Assembly (NCBI GenBank): GCA_002344075.1
Contig: DDTM01000111.1
Coordinates: 1 to 49,522, forward strand
Direction of reading: 5' to 3'
DNA: 49,522 bases
Source: Bacteroidetes bacterium UBA2364
Lineage (GTDB): Bacteria; Bacteroidota; Rhodothermia; Rhodothermales; UBA2364
Below are positions 1 through 9,376 of the stretch, piece by piece (position 1 is the stretch's first letter; each line of letters opens with the position of its first letter). The position numbers and the translations under genes were made by a program. The notes below the pieces were generated by a model. The model was given only the letters and a program-made list of their open reading frames with translations. It searched no databases and had not been told where the DNA came from.

Positions 1-216
1 GGCAGTCATGGGTTTATTCATCTCCGGAGGAGCGGTATTGTATCTCCTTATGGGGCATTGTTGCACGAACCAGCTCGCCTTGCTTTATAGACTGATTTAT
101 ACAAGCATAGACAACAGGTCTGTAAAATTTGGTAGATTCTATTTTTTTCAGCTTCTTTTTTCTGATATGGATTTGGTGTATCTTTCCCCAAACTTTATCC
201 GCTTCCGCAATAGAGC
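1..216. other. Left-edge region without a convincing gene
   Basis: Two overlapping open frames on opposite strands cross this stretch, but neither looks like a known family and each is short with no supporting context. The plus-strand DNA just before the first gene is T-rich and includes TATCTTTC near 179-186, one mismatch from the Bacteroidota -7 consensus TAnnTTTG. This could be the promoter of the gene starting at 217. I see nothing else in it. Confidence 0.4.
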
Positions 217-1047
217 ATGCCAATCATAACCCTAACCACCGATTACGGCACCCGCGATCCGTATGTTGCCGCCCTTAAAGGAGTACTTGTTACGATGGCT
301 CCCTCGGCCCTTGTGTTTGATTTATCGCACGAGATTGCCCCACAAGACTTGATGGAAGCGGCCTTTTTCCTGAGAAATACCTATCCTTATTATCCCAAAG
401 ACACCATTCATGTAGCGGTTGTGGACCCAGGTGTTGGAACCGTCCGCCGAGCTGTTGCTCTACGGGCGAACGGACATTTTTTTGTAGGCCCGGATAATGG
501 CATGTTTTCGCTGATGCTCGATGGAGACGCTATAGATGAACTGGTGGAACTCAATATTCCAGCCTTTTGGCGGACGCCCCATCCTTGCGATACGTTCCAC
601 GGGCGAGATATTTTTGCACCCATCGCTGCTACACTTGCACAGGGTATTCCGTTACACCAACTCGGACGGCCTCTGGATTCCCTAAAACCTCTGTATTGGG
701 CACTTCCTATTGCCGACCCACAAGGCATCCGTGGCTGGATTACCCACATAGATCGGTTTGGTAATTGTATTAGCAACATTCACCAAAACCTATTTCTGCA
801 ACATCATCAAAGCCGAAAACCCAAGTGTTATGTCGGTTCTGCCATTATTAATGGACTTCACAAGACCTATGGGCAGGTAGATTCCGGCGAAATTGTTATG
901 CTCTTTGGGAGTCACGGATTTTTAGAAATTGCCATCAACGAAGGTCGTGCAGCCGAGTTATTGGGGATTGTTAAGGGGACGCCCTTGTCATTGGTTTTTA
1001 TGGAACAAAAAAGGTATGTTCCAGAACTTGAAGCCCTGGGGTCATGA
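217..1047 (+). CDS. S-adenosyl-L-methionine hydroxide adenosyltransferase (DUF62 / SAM hydrolase family)
   Basis: A 276-residue protein of the DUF62 family, which also contains the fluorinase and chlorinase enzymes. Most bacterial members split S-adenosylmethionine with water or hydroxide into adenosine and methionine. Visible family hallmarks are the N-terminal ITLTTDYG (residues 4-11), which supplies the conserved Asp, VAVVDPGVGT near residues 67-76, GPDNG near residue 92, FHGRDIFAP near residues 127-135, and the C-terminal FGNCISN segment. Length is typical of the hydrolase subgroup (about 260-290), and nothing suggests a halogenase. No signal peptide is present, so it is cytoplasmic. Its stop codon overlaps the next start in an ATGA arrangement, so it is probably co-translated with the HTH-membrane protein downstream. 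Family assignment is firm; the exact reaction is inferred from the family. Confidence 0.9.
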   Translation: MPIITLTTDYGTRDPYVAALKGVLVTMAPSALVFDLSHEIAPQDLMEAAFFLRNTYPYYPKDTIHVAVVDPGVGTVRRAVALRANGHFFVGPDNGMFSLMLDGDAIDELVELNIPAFWRTPHPCDTFHGRDIFAPIAATLAQGIPLHQLGRPLDSLKPLYWALPIADPQGIRGWITHIDRFGNCISNIHQNLFLQHHQSRKPKCYVGSAIINGLHKTYGQVDSGEIVMLFGSHGFLEIAINEGRAAELLGIVKGTPLSLVFMEQKRYVPELEALGS

Positions 1048-2000
1048 TGTCCATTTCCAATGCAGAAAAAAGTACCTTTGCTGAATTACTGGCACCCGAT
1101 ACAACGACTGCCCAGCGTTTTTTGACACACCTGCAAGAGAGGGAATGGGAAAAGGACCGGACAAGTGCCTGTAAACAACTGATTAGGGCTTGGTTTTTGT
1201 TTGACCCAAATGGTCGTTCCGAATCAGGCCGCTTTTGGGATCCGGCCCTGATGGGATTTCTGTTGCATTACATGAAACTCCCCATTCATGAAATAGCGGC
1301 TTGTCTGGGGGTGGCAACCGTAACAGTGGAACGATACCTTGAACAAAACCCTCCCTTAGATTGGGTCCCAGATACATCCCACCAAACCGCAACGAAGGAC
1401 GCACCGCTCTCTTTCACTTGGAATGGAAAACCCATTGTCGAAAAACCAGCCCGAACAGGTGGTTTTAGAAAAGTTGCGACGGGATTCTTGCTCGTGTGCA
1501 TTGCCACCATATTGGCCGTGGTCTTCCAAGCCTTCTTGGGGAAAGCAGTCGTTCAAAACAGCCTCATTCACCAGATTGCCACCCAAGAGCCGCGTATTTT
1601 ACTTGCCAATGGCCCGCCGGAACAGATAGCCGAAAAATTAAAATCGGAATTTGGCTTCTCTGCCGATGTACCGATCCTCGAAGGTGATACGAGCACTGGG
1701 TTGGCGCGAACCACTGTGGAGGGCTTACCACCTCTTGCTACCTTTCTCTTGGGCGGAATGGGGGGGGCTCGTATAAGAGTTGTTGTTATTGGCTACCAAC
1801 ACCTTGATATAGTGATCGAAAATGGCCTGAGCAGCAATGTACTCTCCGGCCTGGCCGAAAAGGAAGGCCGCCCAATGCTCTTGGATCACCAATGGAACCA
1901 AAAAGGATGTGTGATCTGGCGGTGGCGAGACGATTTGTATTTTGCTTTTCTACCACCCAATCAGGTAAAAGAATTTATTAGCAAACTCATCCGTTTCTAA
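1044..2000 (+). CDS. Hypothetical HTH-transmembrane protein (possible membrane-bound regulator)
   Basis: A 318-residue protein that I do not recognise as a named family. Residues about 68-100 look like a sigma-region-4-type helix-turn-helix (IHEIAACLGVATVTVERYLE). A Pro/Thr-rich linker follows, then one strong membrane helix at about 143-165 (VATGFLLVCIATILAVVF). The C-terminal 150 residues would lie outside the membrane. This HTH-TM-external-domain order resembles anti-sigma factors and ToxR-like one-component regulators. The start overlaps the upstream SAM hydrolase-family gene by 4 bp (ATGA), so the pair is very likely one transcript. A second ATG follows immediately, so the protein may start one codon later. 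The regulator role is inference; only the segment layout is visible. Confidence 0.7.
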   Translation: MMSISNAEKSTFAELLAPDTTTAQRFLTHLQEREWEKDRTSACKQLIRAWFLFDPNGRSESGRFWDPALMGFLLHYMKLPIHEIAACLGVATVTVERYLEQNPPLDWVPDTSHQTATKDAPLSFTWNGKPIVEKPARTGGFRKVATGFLLVCIATILAVVFQAFLGKAVVQNSLIHQIATQEPRILLANGPPEQIAEKLKSEFGFSADVPILEGDTSTGLARTTVEGLPPLATFLLGGMGGARIRVVVIGYQHLDIVIENGLSSNVLSGLAEKEGRPMLLDHQWNQKGCVIWRWRDDLYFAFLPPNQVKEFISKLIRF

Positions 2001-2173
2001 GCAGGCAGCCCCAACCTCCCACCTCATATTTCTATACTCGGCAGGGTTCCTTCCATATATCAGGGCAAGGGCGTACCATTCAGGTCAGAAGTGTATTTGA
2101 TCCCATTTGGTGGCTTGTTAGGAAGCACCGTTATGTATCGGTGAAGGCACCAAAGGCAAATATCCTGTATCCG

Positions 2174-3508
2174 TCATCTTTCCTTTGGTTTCGGCAAAAG
2201 AATCCGGAAGGTGGTTCCTTCTCCTAACTTCGAGGTATGCACCCAGATTTTGCCTCGGTGATTTTCGGTAATGATCCGACGTGCCAAGCTCAGGCCAAGC
2301 CCCCATCCGCGCTTTTTGGTACTAAACCCCGGCTCAAAGACCCTTCGTTGTGTTTTCCGATCCATACCCTTGCCATTGTCTTGCACCTCAATTTCGATAT
2401 TCCGCTCCTTTTCCGTTGCCGCCACTCGAATCCAGCCCTTGTCTTTGTCCATAGCATCCATCGCATTTTTAATCAGGTTTTCCAAAACCCACTCAAACAG
2501 TTCCGGAGCTAAAGGAGCCTGTAAATCTGGCGGAACCGCCACCTCTAAGCGGATCTGGCGCTTGCCCTGCTGAGGAATGCGCCGCTGCATATAGTTCGTA
2601 ACACCTTGTATAGCCGAGCCTAAGCTTGTCGGAATTAGTTGTACCGTAGAACCTATTTTGGAGAAACGGTTGGCCACACGTTCCAGACGGTGAATGTCTT
2701 TTTCCAATTCATCGGCCAGTTCCCGCTCCGTTTCCGGCGGCATTTCACCCGCCCTCATCAGCTCCACCCAGCCCATTAGACTTGTGGTAGGTGTGCCCAA
2801 TTGGTGGGCGGCCTCTTTGGCCATCCCCACCCACATCTTGCTTTGTTCACTCCGGCGGAGGTACGAGAGTCCGATGTACCCCACCAAAAAGAACAACATC
2901 ACAAAGGCCAATTGCACAAAGGGAAACCATCGCAAATCGCCAATTACTTTTGACTCACCGTAGTGGATGAATTGCTTGAGGGTTCCAAATCCTACTACCG
3001 AAATGTTCACCTCGATGGGTTTAAAGCGTCCATCCAATTTTTGGATCTCATTCCGTAATCGTTCTTGGATTTGTTGCTCAGAAAGCCCTGTAGAATCTAC
3101 CTCCACATTTGCATAATGGCTGATATACTGCATTGATTCGTCCGAGACTATGGCGGGAACCGTTTTACTGCTTTGCTCCCAAACACGGCGCATATAGGCC
3201 AGCGGTTCTCCCGGTGGCATCGTTATCCCCCACTCCAATGCCGCTTCAAACGTCGCTTTCTGATCTGCCGGAAGGTCTTTCCGAGAGGAAATGTACGATT
3301 TTAGCGCTTCATATTGCTCCAAGTGTGGATTAAAATACGGCTGTGCAGTTTGCGCCAAGGCCTCCGCGCCCAGTTCTAAGTTTCGGACTTCCCGCTCTTG
3401 TAGCTGATTCGCCAAGCGATTGGTGTAATAAAGCGATGCAACGGCAATAAAGAGCGCTAATACAATCAATACCGCCCTCAATTTTACCGAGAATGAATAG
3501 GTTTTCAC
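2174..3508 (-). CDS. Orphan membrane sensor histidine kinase
   Basis: A 444-residue two-component sensor kinase. An N-terminal membrane helix (about 10-30) is followed by an extracytoplasmic region of about 160 residues and a second helix (about 195-218). The HisKA dimerisation domain follows, with the predicted phosphoacceptor H235 in AAHQLGTPTTSL, a form common in Bacteroidota kinases. The HATPase_c domain shows the N box (LENLIKNAMDAM), the G1 box (DNGKGMD) and the G2 box (GWGLGLSLARR). It should autophosphorylate on His in response to an envelope signal. No response regulator lies beside it in the window, so the partner is encoded elsewhere. The gene converges on the plus-strand HTH-membrane gene that ends at 2000. 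The sensed signal cannot be read from the sequence. Confidence 0.92.
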   Translation of the reverse strand: MKTYSFSVKLRAVLIVLALFIAVASLYYTNRLANQLQEREVRNLELGAEALAQTAQPYFNPHLEQYEALKSYISSRKDLPADQKATFEAALEWGITMPPGEPLAYMRRVWEQSSKTVPAIVSDESMQYISHYANVEVDSTGLSEQQIQERLRNEIQKLDGRFKPIEVNISVVGFGTLKQFIHYGESKVIGDLRWFPFVQLAFVMLFFLVGYIGLSYLRRSEQSKMWVGMAKEAAHQLGTPTTSLMGWVELMRAGEMPPETERELADELEKDIHRLERVANRFSKIGSTVQLIPTSLGSAIQGVTNYMQRRIPQQGKRQIRLEVAVPPDLQAPLAPELFEWVLENLIKNAMDAMDKDKGWIRVAATEKERNIEIEVQDNGKGMDRKTQRRVFEPGFSTKKRGWGLGLSLARRIITENHRGKIWVHTSKLGEGTTFRILLPKPKER

Positions 3509-3988
3509 CGTTCTATGGTCTTGTTAAAGAATAAGATTAAGATAATAGTATCTGGAATCGTTCTATTAAATTTTCGTCTCAAATAGACATTCAGTAAATG
3601 CAGAATTTCCTCCCTTATTGGCGGGTGCATTTCACAACTTCCTCAAGTACCTCATAAATACCTCTTTCTATCCCCATAGGTTCGCGTATGATGTCGCCCC
3701 TACGGGACTTGTACAGGGTGGTTTTGCTTCTTTTTCTATTGAGATATCGCCCCTACGGGGCTTTTGTATGTGTTGCTGCTTCTGTAAGATACATCTGGCG
3801 CATGCCCCAACTTTCGTAGCAGTAGGTAAAGATGTTTTTCGCATACTACCTAATCTAAGTGTACCGTATGTCTCTACTGATATTTTTGAAATCCACCCAA
3901 CTGTAAACATGATCAATATAGCAATTCTGTCCCCATTCTACTATTCTCAACCTGCCGATTTATATTTCTTATTAACGTACATTTGTAT
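3509..3988. other. Intergenic gap with palindromic repeats
   Basis: A 480-bp gap between two minus-strand genes. It contains the repeat pair described separately at 3690-3765. A plus-strand open frame of 124 codons crosses it, but its composition (Cys/Phe-rich, no domain) and its position over the repeats argue against a real gene. The part nearest 3508 should hold the promoter of the histidine kinase, and the part nearest 3988 the 3' end of the FG-GAP gene. I see no other element. Confidence 0.5.
3690..3765. repeat. Pair of REP-like palindromic repeats
   Basis: Two near-identical units lie about 53 bp apart. The first is GATGTCGCCCCTACGGGACTT from 3690, and the second is GATATCGCCCCTACGGGGCTT from 3743. 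The core GCCCCTACGGGGC (3749-3761) is a near-perfect palindrome of 5-bp arms around TAC. The first copy (3696-3708) carries one arm mismatch. The DNA between them is T-rich. Short dispersed palindromes with a CCCCTACGGGG core are, to my memory, common in Bacteroidota intergenic DNA and behave like REP elements. They may also help terminate transcription here. Confidence 0.6.
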
Positions 3989-6900
3989 CTAAAAAAACTT
4001 CAGCTGCCACGTTTTGAGGGGTTTGTTATTAACTCCTGCAAGGAGATGGAGGCCGTGTGCGGTATTTATCCAGTGAAGGTCCCTGATTTCTAACGGAGCA
4101 TAAAATCCGCTTTCCACCGAAGATACAGGTTCGAACATCAGATTCCCCTTCCCCAATAGAATGAGTCCATGAAAGGCGTCCTGATACCCCGTTTGGGCAC
4201 GCTCGTGGTAATTATTGCCCCCAATAATGAGATCGGGATGGCCGTCTTTGTTGAGATCTTTCACCAAAAACGTATTGATTGGTGCAAATTGCGCCTCTAT
4301 CGGCAATGGGTGCGCGGTAAATTGTCCCTTGCCGTCATTTACAAAAAGCGTTGATTCAAAAGTATAAACCGTTTTTTTCTGTGCTTTTCCTATCTGTTCT
4401 GTACTCAGAAAATCTTGAACAGTGGCATTAGAGTAGGAGGCAAAACTGGTAAAAAACCGCCGGAGAGGTGCCAACTGATCCAAGAGTTCATCGCGAGAAG
4501 GTAACGGATAACTTTTTCCTTGGATGTAATAACTAATAATCGGGTCTATGCTACCGTTTTCGTCGTAGTCTCCGGCCAACAACGTCATGGGTTCTTTTAT
4601 AGAAGGCTTCATTTGGTTATTCAGCCCCTGGTTTCCGGCTAAGAGATCAAGATCGCCATCGCCATCCACATCCACCGCCTCCAAGGTATTCCACCATCCA
4701 TTGGTTTGAGCAAGTCCACTTTGTTCGGATATTTCCACCACTTTCCAATGGTCTTCCACTTTAAACACGCGGATCGGCATCCACTCTCCAGCAACAATCA
4801 ATTCCAGTTTGGAGTCGCCCTGCACATCCATCCAGACCGCAGAAGTAGCCATTCCAACATATTTTAGCCCTTCCGGCGTAACGTCCACCAATTGGCCCTG
4901 CTGGTTTTCGAGCAAAAAGCTACGCGGAACGGTCGGAAAACGCCCCGAAAACGAATGACCAGTTCTAAAAACATCAAAGTCACCATCGTCATCCACATCG
5001 GCAACGGCCACTTTTCCGCCGCAACTTTGTATCACAGGCAACGCAGATTTAGTTAGATTGCCTTTCCCATCATTCAAGTATAGTCGGTCTTGATAAGCGG
5101 GATTAAAGCCGCTTTCTTCTGCATTGGCATCGTTTCCACCAGAGACCACGTATAAGTCAGCATCACCGTCACTGTCTATATCAAAAAAGAGTGCATCCAC
5201 ATCTTCAAAATCGGCATCTTGCGAGAAAACATCTTGCGGTTTTTCTACAAAGGTTCCATCGGGCTGTTGTAAATAAATCGCACTCACTTGCCCTTTTGCC
5301 CCTCCTACATACACATCGTCCAGACCATCTTTATTCACATCGGCGGTAGCAAGGGTCGGCCCCATTTTAGACAACTTTTTGGGAAGTAGGACTTCTCGCT
5401 TAAAGTCATTAAAATCATCTTCTGCATGGATAAAGTCTATCCCCCGTTCCACTTCCGTAAACAAGAATGGCTGGGGTGATGTAGGGTTTGCTGCCTGTGA
5501 TTTCTCGGCATTTGCTTGTTTGAGGGTTATGGTTTGGTTGGTTGACACATTTGGCAAGAATTGCTTTTCCCCCGTTGGCCAAGTCACTTCCAGATGCACT
5601 TGTTCTAAATCTCCCAGTCCAAAATACAAAACAGGTTCTACAGCGGATTGATAACCCCGTTCTACATAGTTTTCTTTTACAAAAAGTTGATATTTTTGGG
5701 TTCCTTTGATGGTTACTCTGGCTCCAATACCAAACAAATTACCATCAGTGCCTTCAAGCCTCACCTTGAGGAAGCCACCTAACCCTTGTTCTTCGGCTTG
5801 GTTCTGATAGACAAAAGCCACTTGGTTAATGTTATTCACCACCAAATCGAGGTCCCCATCATTATCTAAGTCTGCATATGCTGCACCGCTCGAAACCGAA
5901 ACCTGATCCAGTCCCCATGTTTCCCGCCTGTTTTGGAAAGTCAGGTTCCCCATATTTTGATACAGATAATTTTTCACGCCAGACGATGGAATTTCTTTAA
6001 CCAACGCAAACAAGTCCACTTCTTGTCCTGCCAATTGCGCCTTTCTCCGCGCCTCACCATATTTATACCGAAGAAAGTCAAGATCTGTATAATCCCGTAA
6101 ATACCCATTAGTGATATACAAGTCTTGTCGGCCATCTCGATCAAAATCAGCAAAAAGCGGTGCCCACGACCAATCTGTGTTCGAGATCCCGGCCAATTGC
6201 CCAATTTCCTGAAACTCGCCACGCCCATTGTTTAACTGTAGCATGTTGCGCATGTACTGGGGATGATATCCGTGCGAAAGTAGCATTTGTACAAAATCGT
6301 ACATATCCGGTCCTTTTAACAATTTTTGGCGTCGGTTGTCTTCGGGCAACATATCCACCGCAAAAAAATCTGGGTACCCATCGTTGTTTACGTCTCCTAC
6401 ATCACTACCCATCGAGTTTTTGGTGGTATGGCCAAGTCGCGCCCTGAGTTCTTCCTTAAAGGTTCCGTCTTTTTGGTTGATATAAAGATAGTCGTCCTCG
6501 TCGTAGTCATTGCAGACGTACAAATCTGGCCAGCCATCCATATTAAAATCCGAAACAGCGGCACTTAGCCCTGCACCAATCGGGTTTGCAATTATTCCCG
6601 CGAAGTCACTCACATCGGTAAATTTCCCGTTGTCGTTCCGATAAAGCCGGTCTCCGGCAAGTGGATCTTTGGCACGCTTCATGTAGGCCACGTCAAAGTA
6701 CTGATAGTTTTTTACCATCTGGTTCAGTACAAAAACATCCACATCGCCATCTCGGTCATAGTCAAAAAAATAGGCTTGCGTGCCATGACCAATATCGTCA
6801 ATTCCAAATTGGGCCGCTTTTTCGCTAAAGGTTAGGTTTTTGTTATTGATATAGAGTTCATTCCTGCGTAGAGGCTCATCCACATCTGCCCCATAACTCA

Positions 6901-7279
6901 CATAAATATCCAGCCAGCCATCATTATTAACATCGGCCAAGGTAACCCCTGCCTTCCAGCCGCGCTTTCCTTCAACCCCAGCCACTTTTGTGATGTCCGT
7001 AAATGCAAGATTTCCCTTATTCAGATAGAGTTTGTTCTGCCCCATATTTGCGGTAAAGAACACTTCCGGCAAGCCATCGTTGTTCAGGTCTCCCACAGCC
7101 ACGCCAGCCCCATTATAAAAAGTGGCGATTTCCATGATGTTGAGCCCGGGTTTTTCCACCAAGGTATTTTGAAATGTGATACCGGTTTTCTCTGGTGGTA
7201 AAAGCTTAAATAAAGGGGATTGTGCCCATGCTGCTACCGTAAACCAGCAACTACCAAAGAATAGCAATGCGTATTTCAT
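3989..7279 (-). CDS. Secreted FG-GAP/VCBS repeat protein with ASPIC/UnbV domain (CRTAC1-like)
   Basis: A 1096-residue exported protein with an N-terminal signal peptide (hydrophobic stretch up to AAWAQS near residue 20). It carries at least twelve FG-GAP/VCBS blades, each with a calcium-loop motif such as DLNNDGLPEVFF, DVNNDGWLDIYV, DYDRDGDVDVF, DLDNDGDLDLVV, DIDSDGDADLYV and DVDGDGDLDLLAG. These arrays fold as seven-bladed beta-propellers, so two propellers are likely. Between them, at about residues 510-590, is an ASPIC/UnbV segment (ENYVERGYQS, then YFGLGD and TWPTGE). This architecture is frequent in Bacteroidota and Planctomycetota and its substrate is unknown. No T9SS C-terminal sorting domain is obvious. 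It stands alone on the minus strand, so no partner can be named. Confidence 0.9.
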   Translation of the reverse strand: MKYALLFFGSCWFTVAAWAQSPLFKLLPPEKTGITFQNTLVEKPGLNIMEIATFYNGAGVAVGDLNNDGLPEVFFTANMGQNKLYLNKGNLAFTDITKVAGVEGKRGWKAGVTLADVNNDGWLDIYVSYGADVDEPLRRNELYINNKNLTFSEKAAQFGIDDIGHGTQAYFFDYDRDGDVDVFVLNQMVKNYQYFDVAYMKRAKDPLAGDRLYRNDNGKFTDVSDFAGIIANPIGAGLSAAVSDFNMDGWPDLYVCNDYDEDDYLYINQKDGTFKEELRARLGHTTKNSMGSDVGDVNNDGYPDFFAVDMLPEDNRRQKLLKGPDMYDFVQMLLSHGYHPQYMRNMLQLNNGRGEFQEIGQLAGISNTDWSWAPLFADFDRDGRQDLYITNGYLRDYTDLDFLRYKYGEARRKAQLAGQEVDLFALVKEIPSSGVKNYLYQNMGNLTFQNRRETWGLDQVSVSSGAAYADLDNDGDLDLVVNNINQVAFVYQNQAEEQGLGGFLKVRLEGTDGNLFGIGARVTIKGTQKYQLFVKENYVERGYQSAVEPVLYFGLGDLEQVHLEVTWPTGEKQFLPNVSTNQTITLKQANAEKSQAANPTSPQPFLFTEVERGIDFIHAEDDFNDFKREVLLPKKLSKMGPTLATADVNKDGLDDVYVGGAKGQVSAIYLQQPDGTFVEKPQDVFSQDADFEDVDALFFDIDSDGDADLYVVSGGNDANAEESGFNPAYQDRLYLNDGKGNLTKSALPVIQSCGGKVAVADVDDDGDFDVFRTGHSFSGRFPTVPRSFLLENQQGQLVDVTPEGLKYVGMATSAVWMDVQGDSKLELIVAGEWMPIRVFKVEDHWKVVEISEQSGLAQTNGWWNTLEAVDVDGDGDLDLLAGNQGLNNQMKPSIKEPMTLLAGDYDENGSIDPIISYYIQGKSYPLPSRDELLDQLAPLRRFFTSFASYSNATVQDFLSTEQIGKAQKKTVYTFESTLFVNDGKGQFTAHPLPIEAQFAPINTFLVKDLNKDGHPDLIIGGNNYHERAQTGYQDAFHGLILLGKGNLMFEPVSSVESGFYAPLEIRDLHWINTAHGLHLLAGVNNKPLKTWQLKFF

Positions 7280-7486
7280 ATTTTATGCCCTGATATTAAG
7301 ATTTATTTCGTTTTTTTGTATCCACTTTTTCAATTGAGCCATCAACATTTTTGTATTGAAAGCACTATTCAACTACGCTTGTGTTTATCGGGTATGACGC
7401 GCCTCTTGGTCTAAGTTAGTGGGAAGTTACAAAATCTAACCTGTTTGAACGGCGTCGCGTTCCATAAACCACGTTTTTCACCCAAT

Positions 7487-7523
7487 AAAAAAAGCCAAAG
7501 GCAGTAAAAATGGCCCTTGGCTC
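7487..7523 (-). terminator. Rho-independent terminator of the acyl-CoA ligase gene
   Basis: On the minus strand the sequence AGCCAAGGGCC-loop-GCCTTTGGCT forms a hairpin with about 10-bp arms and one mismatch (7494-7522). It runs directly into a run of seven T (complement of 7487-7493). It lies about 25 bp past the stop of the minus-strand gene ending at 7549, as expected for an intrinsic terminator. Confidence 0.75.
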
Positions 7524-7548
7524 TTCATATCTTTCACAAAAAAATACC

Positions 7549-9339
7549 TTATTCCTGATACATGGAGGCAATTACATCTCCGTATTTTTCTTGAATCACC
7601 CGCCGCTTCATCGAGAGTTTCGGTGTCAATTCGCCCCCTTCAATGCTGAAAGGTTCTCTGAGCAACCGGAAGTCTTTAATTTGCTCCCAGTGTGGCAAGT
7701 TCCGGTTGCAAGACTTGATTACCCTCATCAGATGTGCACGGACTTCCGGGTGATCCCAAACTTGGTCTTCGGTAAGGCTATGTCCTGCCTCTTTTATTTC
7801 ATGCAGTAGCGCCGGCACATTCAAAACCAACAAAGCGGAACAGAATTTTTGCCCATTCCCAATTACAATCGCTTGTTCAATTTCAGGTGTAAGTACCAAT
7901 TCATTTTCGATGGGCGCAGGAGCAATGTACTTACCTGTCGAAAGTTTAAGCAGCTCTTTTTTGCGATCGGTGATAAACAGATTGCCCGTTTGATCTAACC
8001 GGCCGATGTCTCCGGTATAGAACCAGCCGTCTTCGGAGAGCACCTCGGCCGTTTCTTTTGGTTTTTTATAATACCCTTTCATGATATTTGGGCCACGTAC
8101 CACAATTTCTCCTTCGTCTCCACTACCGCCTTCTACGGGGATTAGTTTTAATTCTACTCCTTTAAGGACTACCCCTGCGGAACCAGCCACCAATCGGTCT
8201 TTATTATAAATGGTCAGAACCGGACTGGTTTCGGTAAGTCCATACCCTTGTGCTGTCGGAATGCCAATTCCATTCATAAAACTCATGATTTTAGAAGGTA
8301 GAGCCGCCCCGCCACTGGTGATGCCAACCAGATTTCCTCCAAACAGGTCCCTAAATTTTGACAAGACCAATTTATCTGCCAATTTCCAGCCGAGTCCAGT
8401 TTTAGGCGTCCCTACTTCATAGCTATTGGCTTTATTAAATGCCCACCGTGCTAATTTACCCTTAGCGCCCGGCGCCGCCTCCACTTTGGTTTGAATTCCA
8501 GTATAAACTTTTTCCAACAAGCGAGGAACGGTGGTAAAGTGGACAGGCTTTACTTCCTGAATGTCTGTCGTAAACGTGTCTATATTCGGAATAAAGTACA
8601 TCGGGAACCCACTGCTAATCGCCAGAAATGTCATACAGCGTTCAAAAATATGCGAGAGTGGTAAATAAGACAACAATTTCCCACCTCCATGTTCCTCGGT
8701 ATTGATAAAGAAGCCATGTTCTTTAACTGCAATCACATTGGAAACAATGTTCCAATGGGTCAACATTACCCCTTTAGGCATCCCTGTTGTCCCCGATGTA
8801 TAAATGAGTGTTGCAAGGTCTTCTGGTTCAACAGCCGCCACCATTGCAGGATAAATGGCTTCCTCCGAGTTCAGAAGGGCCTTTCCATCTGTCATAACTT
8901 CATCGAGGGTTTTCATTCGATCATGAAACTGTCCTAAGATGCCGACTAATTGCAGGTTTGGTAATTCGTCCACATAGGGTGCAAACGCCTGAAACAGTTT
9001 TTGTGAAGAAGTAATATGGACTTTGGCCTCGGAGTCTTCCAAAATGTACCTAATTTGCTCGCCTGGCTGCGTGGCATAAATTGGAACAGTAACGGCTCCG
9101 AGAGATAGAATGGCTAAGTCACACAAGATCCATTCGGTACAATTTTCGCTATGAAGCCCAACCCGATCCCCTTTCCGAATACCCAGGCCGTACAGCCCCA
9201 TCGCAAAGCGGGCTACTTTTTTCCGGAAATCCTCAATGGGGGTTTCAACCCATTGCCCGTCGCGTTTTACGGCCATACAAACACCCGTCTTATTTAAGGG
9301 GTATCCTTCTTCGACTAATTGCAAGAGCGTCTTTTGCAT
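7549..9339 (-). CDS. Long-chain fatty-acid--CoA ligase (AMP-forming)
   Basis: A 596-residue member of the ANL adenylating superfamily, of the long-chain acyl-CoA synthetase (FAA1/FadD15) type. It would activate free fatty acids with ATP and CoA. The AMP-binding P-loop LIYTSGTTGMPKGVMLTH sits near residue 180. The A5 motif GYGLTETSP follows, then WFYTGDIGRLDQTGNLFITDRKKELLK near 440-460, containing the conserved Asp and hinge region. Length matches the family (about 590-600). It is the last gene of a minus-strand run beginning with HMG-CoA reductase: 37 bp separate it from the small coiled-coil gene, and a terminator follows it. A role in fatty-acid uptake or membrane lipid turnover is inference. 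Confidence 0.93.
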   Translation of the reverse strand: MQKTLLQLVEEGYPLNKTGVCMAVKRDGQWVETPIEDFRKKVARFAMGLYGLGIRKGDRVGLHSENCTEWILCDLAILSLGAVTVPIYATQPGEQIRYILEDSEAKVHITSSQKLFQAFAPYVDELPNLQLVGILGQFHDRMKTLDEVMTDGKALLNSEEAIYPAMVAAVEPEDLATLIYTSGTTGMPKGVMLTHWNIVSNVIAVKEHGFFINTEEHGGGKLLSYLPLSHIFERCMTFLAISSGFPMYFIPNIDTFTTDIQEVKPVHFTTVPRLLEKVYTGIQTKVEAAPGAKGKLARWAFNKANSYEVGTPKTGLGWKLADKLVLSKFRDLFGGNLVGITSGGAALPSKIMSFMNGIGIPTAQGYGLTETSPVLTIYNKDRLVAGSAGVVLKGVELKLIPVEGGSGDEGEIVVRGPNIMKGYYKKPKETAEVLSEDGWFYTGDIGRLDQTGNLFITDRKKELLKLSTGKYIAPAPIENELVLTPEIEQAIVIGNGQKFCSALLVLNVPALLHEIKEAGHSLTEDQVWDHPEVRAHLMRVIKSCNRNLPHWEQIKDFRLLREPFSIEGGELTPKLSMKRRVIQEKYGDVIASMYQE

Positions 9340-9376
9340 GAGACTTTTGTTTTGGTTAAAGGGTGCTTTAGTTTTA

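Noticed and set aside
14..229. Overlapping open frames on both strands at the left edge
   Set aside because: Short, without recognisable domains or ribosome sites, and lying upstream of a well-defined gene start; coding by chance is likely.
2149..2189. Inverted repeat ACCAAAGG/CCTTTGGT as a terminator
   Set aside because: The right arm falls within the kinase coding region, the loop is 25 nt and no T-run follows.
3618..3992. 124-codon plus-strand open frame
   Set aside because: It runs through the palindromic repeats, has a Cys/Phe-rich random-looking product and no domain.
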